A stretch of 45,877 nucleotides of DNA, taken from assembly GCA_020722205.1 (NCBI GenBank), contig DYLF01000010.1, positions 1 through 45,877 on the forward strand, in the 5' to 3' direction. The notes below the pieces were generated by a model, which did not search any database, had not been told where the DNA came from, and saw only the letters and a list, made by a program, of their open reading frames with translations. Positions 17,300 to 27,373 of the stretch are shown one piece after another. Each line of letters starts with the position of its first letter. The stretch's first letter is position 1. The translations under genes were made by a program, and so were the position numbers. This DNA comes from Desulfobacca acetoxidans (GTDB taxonomy: Bacteria > Desulfobacterota > Desulfobaccia > Desulfobaccales > 0-14-0-80-60-11).

Positions 17300-17312
17300 G
17301 TGATTACAAGGG

Positions 17313-17341
17313 GTCAGCAATTTGCGAGTTGCTGACTTTTT
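17313..17341 (+). terminator. Intrinsic terminator of tRNA-Leu
   Basis: GTCAGCAA-TTTGCGAG-TTGCTGAC-TTTTT. Confidence 0.85.
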
Positions 17342-17667
17342 CCACTTTTCGGTGCCACTTCTCCTAACAGGTAGTTGAAAAAGTGCTGCTAGGGGAGAGC
17401 CTGCTAGGTTCCCATTTGAAAGTCCTGCGGAGAGAAGGCCGGCGTTGATCTTGGCCTTAAGTATGGTGTCCCCCTTAAGCGGATGCGGCTTGGGGACTCT
17501 GAAAGGAATTAGGGGTTGAGCGGGGGATTTGACAAGAAACTAAATATATTATATAAAAAAATTATAATTTGAGAAAGGACCTTTTTACCACTTTTCATTC
17601 TGACTGGCGTTATCTCCGGGGTCATTCTGATTAAGCGTCCGCTTGAGTTGGCGCCACATTTCTCTGC

Positions 17668-18657
17668 TTGACCACTAATCACCTCAATCCTTTGGTTCTC
17701 TTGGTCACTGCCGCAGAAGCCGGCTTGCGCCTGGACCAGTTCCTGGCGGGTCGGTTGGAGTTTTCTCGGGCACGCTTGCAACGCTGGCTAAAAGAAGGGT
17801 TGGTGCTGATCAACAGCGAAGTGCGGCCGGGGAAATACCGAGTGCGTCAGGAAGAGGTGGTCACCCTGACCTTACCTGAACCTGAACCCAGTCTGTTGCT
17901 GCCTGAGCCATTGACCCTGGAGGTCATTTTCGAGGATCGGGATCTCTTATTGATTAACAAACCGCCGGGGCTGGTGGTACATCCTGGGGCCGGCCACCGA
18001 AGTGGCACCCTGCTCAACGCGTTGCTCCACCACTGCCCAGACCTCAAGGAGATGGGCGACATAAGCCGTCCCGGTCTGGTGCACCGTTTGGATAAGGATA
18101 CCAGCGGCATTATGGTGGTGGCCAAAACGGCGTCAGCCCATCACTGTTTGGTGCAACAATTCAAAAACCACCAAGTCAAGAAGAAATATCTGGCTTTGGT
18201 TTGGGGGAGGCTGCCGGCCCGGGCAGGGCAGATTGCCGGAGATATCGGACGCCATCCGCATGAGCGCCAAAAAATGTCAGTGCATGCGCGCCGGGGCAAG
18301 CCGGCCCTGACGTCCTGGCTGGTAGTGCAGGAATTCCCGGGACCGCTGGCGCTGGTGGAACTTCATCCCCAGACTGGGCGTACTCATCAACTGCGGGTAC
18401 ACTTGGCCTCAAAGGGGCATCCGGTAGTGGGGGACGCAACTTACGGCGGGGGCATGACGCGCCTTAGTGCTCAAACCCAACTTCAGCATCTTCGCACTTT
18501 GGTGGGCCGTCAGCTCCTGCATGCCGCCGCCTTGACTTTCAGTCATCCACGGACCGGGGAAACGGTCTCAGGGGAGGCCCCATTAGCGGATGATTTTCAG
18601 AGGGTGGTGGAATATCTGGAGAAGATTAAACCTGCTTTCCAGGCGAGAGGAAATTGA
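17668..18657 (+). CDS. RluA/RluD family pseudouridine synthase (S4 domain)
   Basis: LDQFLAGRLEFSRARLQRWLKEGLVLIN S4 domain; 'GLVHRLDKDTSGIMVVAKT' catalytic motif; 'HPQTGRTHQLRVHLASKGHPVVGD'. Confidence 0.95.
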   Translation: MTTNHLNPLVLLVTAAEAGLRLDQFLAGRLEFSRARLQRWLKEGLVLINSEVRPGKYRVRQEEVVTLTLPEPEPSLLLPEPLTLEVIFEDRDLLLINKPPGLVVHPGAGHRSGTLLNALLHHCPDLKEMGDISRPGLVHRLDKDTSGIMVVAKTASAHHCLVQQFKNHQVKKKYLALVWGRLPARAGQIAGDIGRHPHERQKMSVHARRGKPALTSWLVVQEFPGPLALVELHPQTGRTHQLRVHLASKGHPVVGDATYGGGMTRLSAQTQLQHLRTLVGRQLLHAAALTFSHPRTGETVSGEAPLADDFQRVVEYLEKIKPAFQARGN

Positions 18658-19076
18658 AACTATTTTAGGCGCGAGGGTCTTGCCCGGCCAGAAACTTGAA
18701 CCTCTCCCTCAGCCCCACCATGAATTATTTGCCCGAGCCGGGTGAAGGAAATGGTTATTCCCTCCTTTCCTACCACTGAAGCGGCTGATGGCCAGTTAGC
18801 CTTTGGCCAGCTTAAGGGGTGTGAGCCTTTCACTTATAAACTTCTCCAAAACCGACCGTCTATCCCCAATATTCGTGTGCTAAATGTCTCATGTGTATTG
18901 GTAAGATCTTCTTTGCATGTTTATGTTATTGGCAGCTAGGGTAGGAAAACCAGATTTAGGCGAATCGGGGGGAGAGGGAAAAATTGCCACCGCACTTAAG
19001 CTAAAGTGGTGGGAAAAAATTAAGATTGGTAAATCAAGCCGGCGTTCGGCGGCAAAATTATTGCCCGTTTGCCGGC

Positions 19077-19709
19077 ATGTTAAGCAAGATGCTTAAAGTC
19101 GCCATCACCGGGGGAGCCGGTTCCGGCAAGAGTACCGTGGCCCGCATGTTTCAGGAATTGGGTGCGGTGGTGTTGGACGCCGACGATATCGCCCGACAGG
19201 TAACCGCCCCGGGCCAGCCAGCCTGGGAGGCAATGCAACAGGCTTTCGGACCGGCCTATTTCGAAGAGGACGGCACGATCAACCGGCCGGCCTTGGCTCG
19301 TCGGGTTTTTAAAGACCCTTCGGCCAGGGCCCAACTGGAGGTTATCGTGCACCCGGCGATAAGCAGGGTGATCGCCCGACGTTTGCAAGAACTGGAGGAC
19401 CAGAACGTACCTTTGGTGATGGTGGAAGTGCCGCTGCTCTTTGAAACCGGGCGGTCTTTAGAATACCAGAAAATAATTGTGGTGTATGTGGACTTTCAGG
19501 ACCAGGTGAAGCGGCTTAAAGACCGGGATAGTCGGGAACAAGATGAAATTATAGGAATTTTGGAGGCCCAAATGCCTCTTCGGGATAAGTGCGCCCGGGC
19601 CGACTACGTGGTGGATAATCGGGGGGAGTTGAGCCAGACCAAAAAGCAGATCGAAGGGATTTGGCAGGACCTGAAAAAACTCCTTGACAAAGAAGGGAAA
19701 AAAAGATAG
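19077..19709 (+). CDS. coaE: Dephospho-CoA kinase
   Basis: LKVAITGGAGSGKSTVARMFQELGAVVLDADDIARQV...; alternative start at 19089. Confidence 0.93.
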   Translation: MLSKMLKVAITGGAGSGKSTVARMFQELGAVVLDADDIARQVTAPGQPAWEAMQQAFGPAYFEEDGTINRPALARRVFKDPSARAQLEVIVHPAISRVIARRLQELEDQNVPLVMVEVPLLFETGRSLEYQKIIVVYVDFQDQVKRLKDRDSREQDEIIGILEAQMPLRDKCARADYVVDNRGELSQTKKQIEGIWQDLKKLLDKEGKKR

Positions 19710-19896
19710 CGTCCGGACAACCTGCCTTTAAGAAATTTCGGTATTGGTCCGAAAAGTTAGCAAGTGAGCAACCCCTTATTATTTCCCCTGGCCTTAAGAA
19801 TCGACTAGCCAACCATTCTGATGGGATCCTGTGTCAGCAGGTATTGAGACGGGGAGTGAGCCAGCCCCCCTTTGCGCGAGAGTGATAACAGCGCTG

Positions 19897-19912
19897 AGAA
19901 CATTATTGTTCT
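19897..19912. promoter_or_regulatory. Inverted repeat AGAACA-TTAT-TGTTCT upstream of rho
   Basis: Perfect 6-bp arms, 61 bp before the rho ATG. Confidence 0.3.
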
Positions 19913-19973
19913 TGGCCGGATTTAACCTTGTACCGACGCCGATTTGTCTGGTACCGGCAGTGAAGAGGAATAC

Positions 19974-21221
19974 ATGAATCTCTCTGAGTTGAAACACAAA
20001 AAGATTAATGAACTGGCCGCCTTGGCCCGCGACCTGCACGTGGAGGGCGCCAGCGGCCTCAGAAAGCAAGAACTGATCTTTGCTATTCTTCAGGCCCAGG
20101 TGGAAAAGAACGGCGTGATCTCCGGGGGCGGGGTGTTGGAAATTCTGCCGGACGGCTTCGGCTTTTTACGCGCCCCGGATTATAATTATTTACCCGGACC
20201 GGATGATATCTATGTATCGCCATCGCAAATCCGCCGCTTTAACTTGCGCACCGGCGACACCATCAGCGGGCAGATCCGCCCGCCCAAAGAAGGCGAACGC
20301 TACTTTGCGCTGCTCAAAGTGGAGTCGGTCAACTTCGAAGACCCTGCCGTGGCCCGGGATAAGATCCTCTTCGACAACCTAACTCCCCTCTATCCCGACA
20401 AGCGTTTGCGGTTGGAGACGGATGCGGACAACTATTCCGCCCGCGTCATGGACCTGATGACCCCTGTAGGCAAAGGCCAACGTGGCCTCATCGTCGCCGC
20501 TCCCCGCACGGGCAAGACCATGCTGCTCCAAAACCTGGCCAACAGCATCGCCCGCAATCACCCGGAAGTGGTGCTTATCGTCTTGCTCATCGATGAACGT
20601 CCGGAAGAAGTCACTGACATGGAGCGCTCGGTGAAGGCGGAGGTGGTAAGCTCCACCTTTGACGAACCGCCCCAACGGCATATTCAGGTGGCGGAAATGG
20701 TGTTGGAAAAGGCCAAACGCCTGGTGGAGCACAAGCGGGATGTGGTGATTCTGCTGGATTCCATCACCCGGCTGGCCCGGGCCTATAATACCGTGGTGCC
20801 CGCCAGCGGGAAGATTCTCTCCGGCGGCTTGGACGCCAATGCCTTGCAGCGCCCGAAACGGTTTTTCGGCGCGGCCCGCAACATCGAAGAAGGTGGCAGT
20901 CTCACCGTTATCGCCACCGCCCTCATCGACACCGGCAGCCGCATGGACGAGGTCATCTTTGAGGAATTCAAGGGCACCGGCAACATGGAAATTCATCTGG
21001 ACCGCAAGCTGACGGAAAAACGCATCTTTCCGTCCATTGACATCAACCGCTCCGGTACCCGCAAGGAAGAATTGCTGTTGCCACCAGATGATTTGAACCG
21101 CATCTGGATTCTGCGCAAGCTCCTGTCTCCTTTGAGCCCCGTGGACAGCATGGAATTTTTGTTGGAAAAGCTGAAGAGCACCCGCACCAACAGCGACTTT
21201 CTAGCTGCCATGAACCGTTGA
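19974..21221 (+). CDS. rho: Transcription termination factor Rho
   Basis: [58 protein letters not shown]; '[29 protein letters not shown]'. Confidence 0.98.
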   Translation: MNLSELKHKKINELAALARDLHVEGASGLRKQELIFAILQAQVEKNGVISGGGVLEILPDGFGFLRAPDYNYLPGPDDIYVSPSQIRRFNLRTGDTISGQIRPPKEGERYFALLKVESVNFEDPAVARDKILFDNLTPLYPDKRLRLETDADNYSARVMDLMTPVGKGQRGLIVAAPRTGKTMLLQNLANSIARNHPEVVLIVLLIDERPEEVTDMERSVKAEVVSSTFDEPPQRHIQVAEMVLEKAKRLVEHKRDVVILLDSITRLARAYNTVVPASGKILSGGLDANALQRPKRFFGAARNIEEGGSLTVIATALIDTGSRMDEVIFEEFKGTGNMEIHLDRKLTEKRIFPSIDINRSGTRKEELLLPPDDLNRIWILRKLLSPLSPVDSMEFLLEKLKSTRTNSDFLAAMNR

Positions 21222-21283
21222 GCGGATCAAAGGAAAATTCTTCGGCACCGGCGTTCGACGGTTTTTGGGCCGGAGGCCGGCGG

Positions 21284-22306
21284 TCAGAACTGCCTTAGAA
21301 ACCTGAGGTCGTTCTCATAGAACAAACGGATGTCGTCAATGCCGTATTTCAGCATAGCGACGCGTTCCACCCCCAAACCGAAGGCGAAGCCGGTGTAGGT
21401 TTCAGGATCGTAGCCCACCGCTTCAAAGACCGCCGGGTGCACCATGCCGGCCCCCAGAATTTCCAGCCATCCCGTGTTCTTGCAGACCCGGCAGCCTTGG
21501 CCCCGGCAGATGACGCAGGCAATATCGATTTCGGCGCTGGGCTCCGTAAACGGGAAGTAACTGGGCCGGAAACGCAAGCCCACCTCAGGTCCGAACAATT
21601 CGTGGACAAAAACGGTCAACACTCCCTTCAGGTTGGCGAAAGTTACCTGTCGGTCCACCAGCAGACCTTCCACCTGGTGAAACATGGGGGAGTGGGTCAT
21701 GTCTGAATCACGCCGATAGACCTTGCCCGGTGCGATGATGCGCACCGGCGGCCGCCGTTTCTCCATGATGCGGATTTGCATGGGAGAGGTGTGGGTTCGT
21801 AACAGCACCTGGTCATTGAAGTAAAAGGTATCCTGCATGTCCCGAGCCGGGTGGTCCGGGGGGATATTCAAGGCCTCAAAGTTGTAATAGTCCAGTTCCA
21901 CTTCTGGACCTTCCACTGTTTCAAAACCCAGATGCAGGAAGATATTGCAGATTTCTGCGGTGATGCGGTTGAGGGGATGCAACCGGCCCCGAGGGAGACG
22001 ACGCCCCGGCAGGGTAACATCAATCTCGGCGAGGGCCGCCTGACGGGAGACGGCTTCTCTCAGGGCAAAGCCGGCCTCGGTCAGAGCGGTTTCCAAGGAC
22101 TGTTTTCCCCGGTTGGCCAATTCCCCCAACTGGCGGCGATCCTCCGCCGGCAGGTCTTTCAAGCTCCGCAGAATGGCAGTCAGGGAGCCCTTGCGGCCCA
22201 ACAGGGTAACGCGTAGGCGCTCCAGCTCCTCCAGGCTCTGAGCCTGACGGATGTCGGAGAGACCCCGTTGCACAAGTTTTTCGACTTCCCTTGCTTTGGC
22301 GGTCAA
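21284..22306 (-). CDS. pheS: Phenylalanyl-tRNA synthetase alpha subunit
   Basis: [37 protein letters not shown], '[31 protein letters not shown]'. Confidence 0.97.
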   Translation of the reverse strand: MTAKAREVEKLVQRGLSDIRQAQSLEELERLRVTLLGRKGSLTAILRSLKDLPAEDRRQLGELANRGKQSLETALTEAGFALREAVSRQAALAEIDVTLPGRRLPRGRLHPLNRITAEICNIFLHLGFETVEGPEVELDYYNFEALNIPPDHPARDMQDTFYFNDQVLLRTHTSPMQIRIMEKRRPPVRIIAPGKVYRRDSDMTHSPMFHQVEGLLVDRQVTFANLKGVLTVFVHELFGPEVGLRFRPSYFPFTEPSAEIDIACVICRGQGCRVCKNTGWLEILGAGMVHPAVFEAVGYDPETYTGFAFGLGVERVAMLKYGIDDIRLFYENDLRFLRQF

Positions 22307-22369
22307 GGCAGATAAGTCCGGAAATTGGAGGGATTGGCCCCCCGTTGCTCTGGTTAATAAACTCTCTCC

Positions 22370-22720
22370 CTAAGCTGTCCGGGAAAGTTCGGCAATCTGG
22401 GCGAAAGCCCGGGGATCGAAGACGGCTAGGTCGGCCAGGGTTTTGCGGTCCAGGGTGATCCGGGCCTTCTTCAGGCCGCCGATGAACTTGCTGTAAGAGA
22501 GCCCCAAGGGGCGCAGCGCAGAGTTGATCCTCACAATCCACAGGCTTCGGAATTGGCGCTTGCGCACCTTGCGGTCCCGGTAAGCAAAGCACAAGGCCCT
22601 CTCCACGGCCTCCCGGGCCGAACGGTATAGACGGCGCCGGCCGCTACGGTAGCCTTTGGCCATCTTGAGAAATTTCTTGCGGCGGGCGCGTGAGGCGACA
22701 CTCTTTTTAACGCGGGTCAT
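22370..22720 (-). CDS. rplT: 50S ribosomal protein L20
   Basis: [70 protein letters not shown]. Confidence 0.98.
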   Translation of the reverse strand: MTRVKKSVASRARRKKFLKMAKGYRSGRRRLYRSAREAVERALCFAYRDRKVRKRQFRSLWIVRINSALRPLGLSYSKFIGGLKKARITLDRKTLADLAVFDPRAFAQIAELSRTA

Positions 22721-22734
22721 GTAAACACCTCAAC

Positions 22735-22932
22735 TCAAAAGTAAGGCAGCAGGCGCTTCAGGCCTCTGACGTCAGCGGGATGGGCAAAATCCGGGAGACG
22801 TTGATGACGCTTCCGTTTCCGGGATTTCCCCGTCAGTAAATGACTGTGACCGGGGCGCTTGCGCTTTAATTTGCCACTGCCTGAGGCCCGGAAACGCTTG
22901 GCCGCCCCCCGATGGGTCTTTAATTTGGGCAT
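22735..22932 (-). CDS. rpmI: 50S ribosomal protein L35
   Basis: MPKLKTHRGAAKRFRASGSGKLKRKRPGHSHLLTGKSRKRKRHQR; start at 22932. Confidence 0.97.
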   Translation of the reverse strand: MPKLKTHRGAAKRFRASGSGKLKRKRPGHSHLLTGKSRKRKRHQRLPDFAHPADVRGLKRLLPYF

Positions 22933-23083
22933 GGTAACCTCATAAAACCGTGAATCGGGGAAAAAATCATCCTGCGCGCTCAAAATTCCCATATGTCACG
23001 GCTGACAGGAAAAATTAAAAAGTTAAGAGAAAACCCGAATTGGTATTTATAACCAAAAAGAAGGAAACTGAAAACAGAAAACT

Positions 23084-23599
23084 TTATTTGGGGGCCACAA
23101 TAATGTACATGGTGCGGCCTTCCATCTTGGGTCCCTGCTCCACCACTCCCACATCCGCCAAGGCTTCGGCGATCTGTTGCAGGATCCGGTGACCTCTCTC
23201 CGGATAAGCCATCTCCCGGCCCCGAAAGATCATAGTGACCTTGGTCTTGTCGTTTTGTCCTAAGAAACGGCGGATATTTTTAAGTTTGAAAGCCATATCG
23301 TGTTCTTCAATCTTGGGCCGGAGTTTGACCTCTTTGATCTGGATGGTGGTCTGACGACGCCGGGCTTCTTGCTGCTTTTTACTTTGCTGATATTTAAACT
23401 TGCCGTAATCCATCACCCGGCAGACCGGGGGATTGGCTTGTGGTGCCACCTCCACCAGATCCAGGTTGGCTTCCGCGGCGTGGGCCAAGGCCGCTTTGAT
23501 GTTCATAATACCGATCTGGGCCCCATCGGCGCCGATCACCCGCACTTCCGCGGCCTTAATCTGATCGTTGATCCGGATGCGCTGCTTCTGGATGGCCAT
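23084..23599 (-). CDS. infC: Translation initiation factor IF-3
   Basis: RINDQIKAAEVRVIGADGAQIGIM...; 'EVKLRPKIEEHDMAFKLKNIRRFL'. Confidence 0.97.
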   Translation of the reverse strand: MAIQKQRIRINDQIKAAEVRVIGADGAQIGIMNIKAALAHAAEANLDLVEVAPQANPPVCRVMDYGKFKYQQSKKQQEARRRQTTIQIKEVKLRPKIEEHDMAFKLKNIRRFLGQNDKTKVTMIFRGREMAYPERGHRILQQIAEALADVGVVEQGPKMEGRTMYIIVAPK

Positions 23600-23624
23600 C
23601 TTCTCCTTTTAGGTTATAAAAATG

Positions 23625-25535
23625 TTACTTGGGAACGGGAATCTGACTTTCTTGTCCCAACCGGGCTAAAAATTCATCTAACGGGATATCCCGCAATTCA
23701 GTGCCATCGCGCCGCCGAGGCGACAGGGTGCGAGCGGCCGCTTCCCGATCTCCGATAATTACCATATATGGAATTTTTTGCAGCTGCGCTTCCCTGATCT
23801 TGTAGCGCAGGGTCTCCGGCCGCAGGTCGGTTTCTACCCGGAGATTGGCGGCGATCAACCGGTCGGCCACTTCCCGGGTGTAGGCGTGCACCCGATCGGT
23901 GATGGGCAAAAGGATAACCTGCACCGGGGCCAGCCAGACCGGGAAGGCCCCGGCAAAATGCTCAATCAGTACACCCAGAAAACGTTCCAGAGAGCCCAAA
24001 ATGACCCGGTGCAGCATCACCGGACGGTGGCGTTCCCCATCCACCCCCACATAGGTGAGATCAAAACGTTCCGGCAGAGTGAAATCGCATTGGATAGTGG
24101 CGCACTGCCAGCGCCGTGCCAAGGCGTCTTTGAGTTTGATGTCGATCTTGGGGCCGTAAAAAGCCCCTTCGCCTTCACAGACGTGGTAAGGAAGGTTTTT
24201 CACCCTGAGAGCGCCCGCTAGCGCATTGGTGGCCAACTCCCAATCGGCATCGCTGCCGATGGACTTCTCGGGACGGGTGGAGAGTTCCACTTCGTAGTCA
24301 AAATCAAAAATGGCCATGACATCTGCGACAAACTCCAATACCGCGATAATCTCTCTTTCCACTTGTTCCGGCGTACAGATGATGTGGGCGTCATCTTGGG
24401 TGAACTGACGCACCCGGGTAAGGCCGTGCAGCACCCCGGAACGCTCGTGGCGCAAGACCGTGCCCAACTCGAAGAGCCGCAGCGGCAGCTCCCGGTAGCT
24501 GCGCACCCGGGATTTGTAAATCAACATATGGGCCACGCAGTTCATGGGCTTGATGCCGTAAGTCTGGCCTTCCACCTCGGTAAAATACATGTGCTCCTGA
24601 TAGTTTTCCAGGTGTCCGGAGCGCTCCCACAGGTCTTTTCTGAGCATCTGGGGCCCCATGACCATCTGATAGCCGCGTTTTAAGTGTTCCCGGCGCTCAA
24701 AATCTTCAATAATTTTACGCAGCATGGCGCCTTTGGGGTGGTAGATCACCAGGCCGGCGCCGGCCTCCTCTTCAATGCTGAACAGACCCAGTTCCCGGCC
24801 GAGGCGGCGGTGGTCCCGGCGCTTGGCCTCTTCCAGGAGCTCCAGGTGCCGGTTTAGCTCTTCAGCAGTGTAGAAGGCAGTGCCGTAAATGCGTTGCAGC
24901 ATGGGCCGCCGCTCATCGCCTCGCCAGTAGGCCCCAGAAACCCCGGTGAGTTTAAAGGCTTTCAGATACCCGGTGGAGGGCACATGGGGCCCCCGACAGA
25001 GGTCCACAAACCGTCCCTGGCGATAGAGGCTGACCTTCTCGGCAGCAATTTCTTTGAGGAGTTCGACTTTGTAAACCTCCCCCCGCTCCTCAAAGAGTTT
25101 CAGGGCCTCTGCCAGAGGCACCTCCTGGCGCCGAAACGGCAAATCCTGCGCCACCAGTTCCGCCATCTTCGCCTCAATGCGACTCAGGTCTTCCGGGGTA
25201 AAGGCCTCTTTAATGTCAAAGTCATAATAGAATCCGGATTCGATAGCTGGTCCGATGGCGATTTTCACCTGGGGGAACAAGGCCTGCACTGCCTCGGCCA
25301 TGACATGCGCGGTGCTGTGCCGCATGATTTCCAGTCCGGCAGGGTCATCCAAGCCGATGGGGGAGAGGGTGCAGTCCTGGGCCAGACGGTGCGATAAATC
25401 CACATTTACGCCGTTTACTTTGGCGGCCACCACCAGGCCCTGGGCCGATGCTCCAAGGTTCTCCAAGGCATCAGCCACTGTCAGCCCTGCCGGCATCTCC
25501 CGACAGGGGCCGCCATTTAAACATATCTTGATCAT
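23625..25535 (-). CDS. thrS: Threonyl-tRNA synthetase
   Basis: TGS domain, '[18 protein letters not shown]', '[66 protein letters not shown]'; start at 25535 with SD GAAGGAG. Confidence 0.97.
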   Translation of the reverse strand: MIKICLNGGPCREMPAGLTVADALENLGASAQGLVVAAKVNGVNVDLSHRLAQDCTLSPIGLDDPAGLEIMRHSTAHVMAEAVQALFPQVKIAIGPAIESGFYYDFDIKEAFTPEDLSRIEAKMAELVAQDLPFRRQEVPLAEALKLFEERGEVYKVELLKEIAAEKVSLYRQGRFVDLCRGPHVPSTGYLKAFKLTGVSGAYWRGDERRPMLQRIYGTAFYTAEELNRHLELLEEAKRRDHRRLGRELGLFSIEEEAGAGLVIYHPKGAMLRKIIEDFERREHLKRGYQMVMGPQMLRKDLWERSGHLENYQEHMYFTEVEGQTYGIKPMNCVAHMLIYKSRVRSYRELPLRLFELGTVLRHERSGVLHGLTRVRQFTQDDAHIICTPEQVEREIIAVLEFVADVMAIFDFDYEVELSTRPEKSIGSDADWELATNALAGALRVKNLPYHVCEGEGAFYGPKIDIKLKDALARRWQCATIQCDFTLPERFDLTYVGVDGERHRPVMLHRVILGSLERFLGVLIEHFAGAFPVWLAPVQVILLPITDRVHAYTREVADRLIAANLRVETDLRPETLRYKIREAQLQKIPYMVIIGDREAAARTLSPRRRDGTELRDIPLDEFLARLGQESQIPVPK

Positions 25536-25546
25536 AACTCCTTCAT

Positions 25547-25589
25547 AAAAAAAGCATCTTGGCAATGCCGTCACGGCATGCCCAGATGC
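25547..25589 (-). terminator. Intrinsic terminator/attenuator hairpin in the thrS leader
   Basis: Minus strand GCATCT-GGGCATGCCGTGACGGCATTGCCA-AGATGC-TTTTTTT: 6 bp + mismatch + 3 bp + bulge + 5-7 bp stem then T7, 12 nt before the thrS ATG. Confidence 0.65.
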
Positions 25590-25684
25590 CGGTTACTTTT
25601 TCAGATTAAGGTGAATCTTTGGGAAAATGTTGTTTAACCTCTTAGGCTCCCAGGGAAAAACCTTTTCTTTTGCCAAATCTATTC

Positions 25685-25714
25685 ATATTTTGCACGAATA
25701 CCCGCACTTGTCAA
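25685..25714 (-). promoter_or_regulatory. Sigma70 promoter of the thrS operon
   Basis: Minus strand TTGACA (25714-25709), N17-18, AAAATA/AAATAT. Confidence 0.5.
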
Positions 25715-25787
25715 GAGTTTTTCCTTGGCTTGCCGCCGCTTGCAAGGTGCCCGAAATTTTTTTTGGAGTTTGACGGCGAAATTGGAT

Positions 25788-27005
25788 ATGGTGGAAGAAA
25801 TTATGAGCGGGCCAGAAAGTGGGGACGGCAAAAAGCTGAGGTGGTGGTTAATTTTGGTGGGGCTGAGTGTGCTTCTCCCGGAGGCGTCGGCCTGCTGCGC
25901 CGGCCCACCAAGGCCAGAGGTGGAAAGAGTCCTTAAAACCGCTTGGCAAAGCTATTGTCAGCACTATATTTCCCCTGAGGGTCAGGTGATCATCCCTGAA
26001 CGGGGAGGGGGAACCATCTCGGAGGCCCAGGCCTATGCCCTGCTGCGGGCGGTGTGGGCCGGAGATGAGGCCACCTTTGGGCGGGTTTATGCCTGGACCC
26101 GCCGGAACCTGGCAAGAGTCGGAAAATTTGGGGACTATCTCCTGGCTTGGCAATGGGGGCGGAAAGATGACAGTTCCTGGGGGGTGGTGGATTGGAACAC
26201 TGCCAGCGATGGAGACCTGGACTACGCCCTGGCCCTGCAACTGGCCTCCCGCCGCGGCTGGCGCGCGCCGGCGGCCTTGCCCCCCTATAGGGAGGAGACT
26301 TCACGGGTCCTCAATGATATCCTGGACAAGGAGGTAGTTTCCCTTCCCACTGGGACACTGTTGCTGACGCCAGGGAACTGGCATCTCACCGTGCCGCCCT
26401 TTTTGCTCAATCCGTCCTATTTTTCCCCCGGATTTTATCCCCTCTTCAACCTTATCAAGCCCGACCCCCGCTGGGAGCGCCTGCGTGCCGACACTTACCT
26501 CCTTCTGGCCAATATCGTCCAAGGGTTAAGGCGGAATCCGTCGGTTGCCCTGTTCCCGGACTGGTGTCAAGTGGATGCTGGCGCCCAACCGGCTCCGGCG
26601 GCAGGCCGGGGGGCGCACTTCGGCTGGGAAGCGGTGCGCCTGCCATTCAGGCTCGCGCTGGATGCGCTATGGCATGGGGAACAACGGGCGATCAAGCTGC
26701 TGGCCAACACAATCGTGCCCTTTGCCCAAAAAGAATGGCAAACCCGAGGACGGCTGGCGGCGGTTTATGATGACGACGGCCAGCCTCTAGCCTCTTTCGA
26801 GAGTCCGGTCATCTATGCCGGGGTCTTGGCCGCCTTCCTTGCCGTCGGAGACCAACCCGGGGCCGACCGGATGGCCCAGAAACTTCTATCTTTTTATCAG
26901 GAACAGGGCCGACAGGCTTACTTTGTCTCTCCGGAGAACTACTACGATAACAACTGGGCTTGGCTGGGACTGGCACTATACGCCGGCTGGGTGCGGGTTT
27001 TTTAG
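25788..27005 (+). CDS. Glycoside hydrolase family 8 (endoglucanase-like), secreted or lipoprotein
   Basis: Signal segment LRWWLILVGLSVLLPEASAC; 'GGGTISEAQAYALLRAV' (catalytic Glu region) and 'NTASDGDLDYALALQLASRRGW' (GH8 signature-like). Confidence 0.85.
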   Translation: MVEEIMSGPESGDGKKLRWWLILVGLSVLLPEASACCAGPPRPEVERVLKTAWQSYCQHYISPEGQVIIPERGGGTISEAQAYALLRAVWAGDEATFGRVYAWTRRNLARVGKFGDYLLAWQWGRKDDSSWGVVDWNTASDGDLDYALALQLASRRGWRAPAALPPYREETSRVLNDILDKEVVSLPTGTLLLTPGNWHLTVPPFLLNPSYFSPGFYPLFNLIKPDPRWERLRADTYLLLANIVQGLRRNPSVALFPDWCQVDAGAQPAPAAGRGAHFGWEAVRLPFRLALDALWHGEQRAIKLLANTIVPFAQKEWQTRGRLAAVYDDDGQPLASFESPVIYAGVLAAFLAVGDQPGADRMAQKLLSFYQEQGRQAYFVSPENYYDNNWAWLGLALYAGWVRVF

Positions 27006-27373
27006 GTTCTCCCCAAACAAAAAGGGCCGGCCCATTGGCCTAACCCCTTAAAATAACCGGCACCCACAGAGAGATACGAACTGCCGTCACACGGATTAGT
27101 AGCTCGGCGGGCCAAGATGAAGCTAGATACCAAGAGATATTGTAATATCAACTAGTTAATCGGTGTTTTAGGCTCAGCTGGGAAAATTCCATATTTATCG
27201 TCAATCCACTTCCTCCCGCCAGAGGCAACAGCCGGTCTTGAATTTTGCTGGGCAATGATTATAGTTTGATAAAATTCCTCCTAAACCGCCTGCAAGTTTT
27301 CATGCATTTCTGGTTACCTTCATAAAAAGCTAATAATATTTATAAGTTGTAGATAGTTGGAGGTGATGTAGAC

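Noticed and set aside
17025-17303. 92-aa ORF spanning tRNA-Leu
   Set aside because: Overlaps a clear tRNA gene, including its anticodon and T arms.
17212-17341. tRNA-Leu as an integration site of a mobile element
   Set aside because: No integrase, no duplicated tRNA 3' end seen downstream, and the following genes are housekeeping.
18742-18939. 65-aa ORF between the pseudouridine synthase and coaE
   Set aside because: No SD-supported context or recognisable motif; could be chance in an intergenic region.
18988-19013. Hairpin CCACCGCACTT/AAGTGGTGG upstream of coaE flanked by A-runs
   Set aside because: Bulged stem without a T tract in the direction of any upstream gene; likely incidental.
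20379-20996. 205-aa minus-strand ORF inside rho
   Set aside because: Antisense shadow of a conserved rho gene; no recognisable domains.
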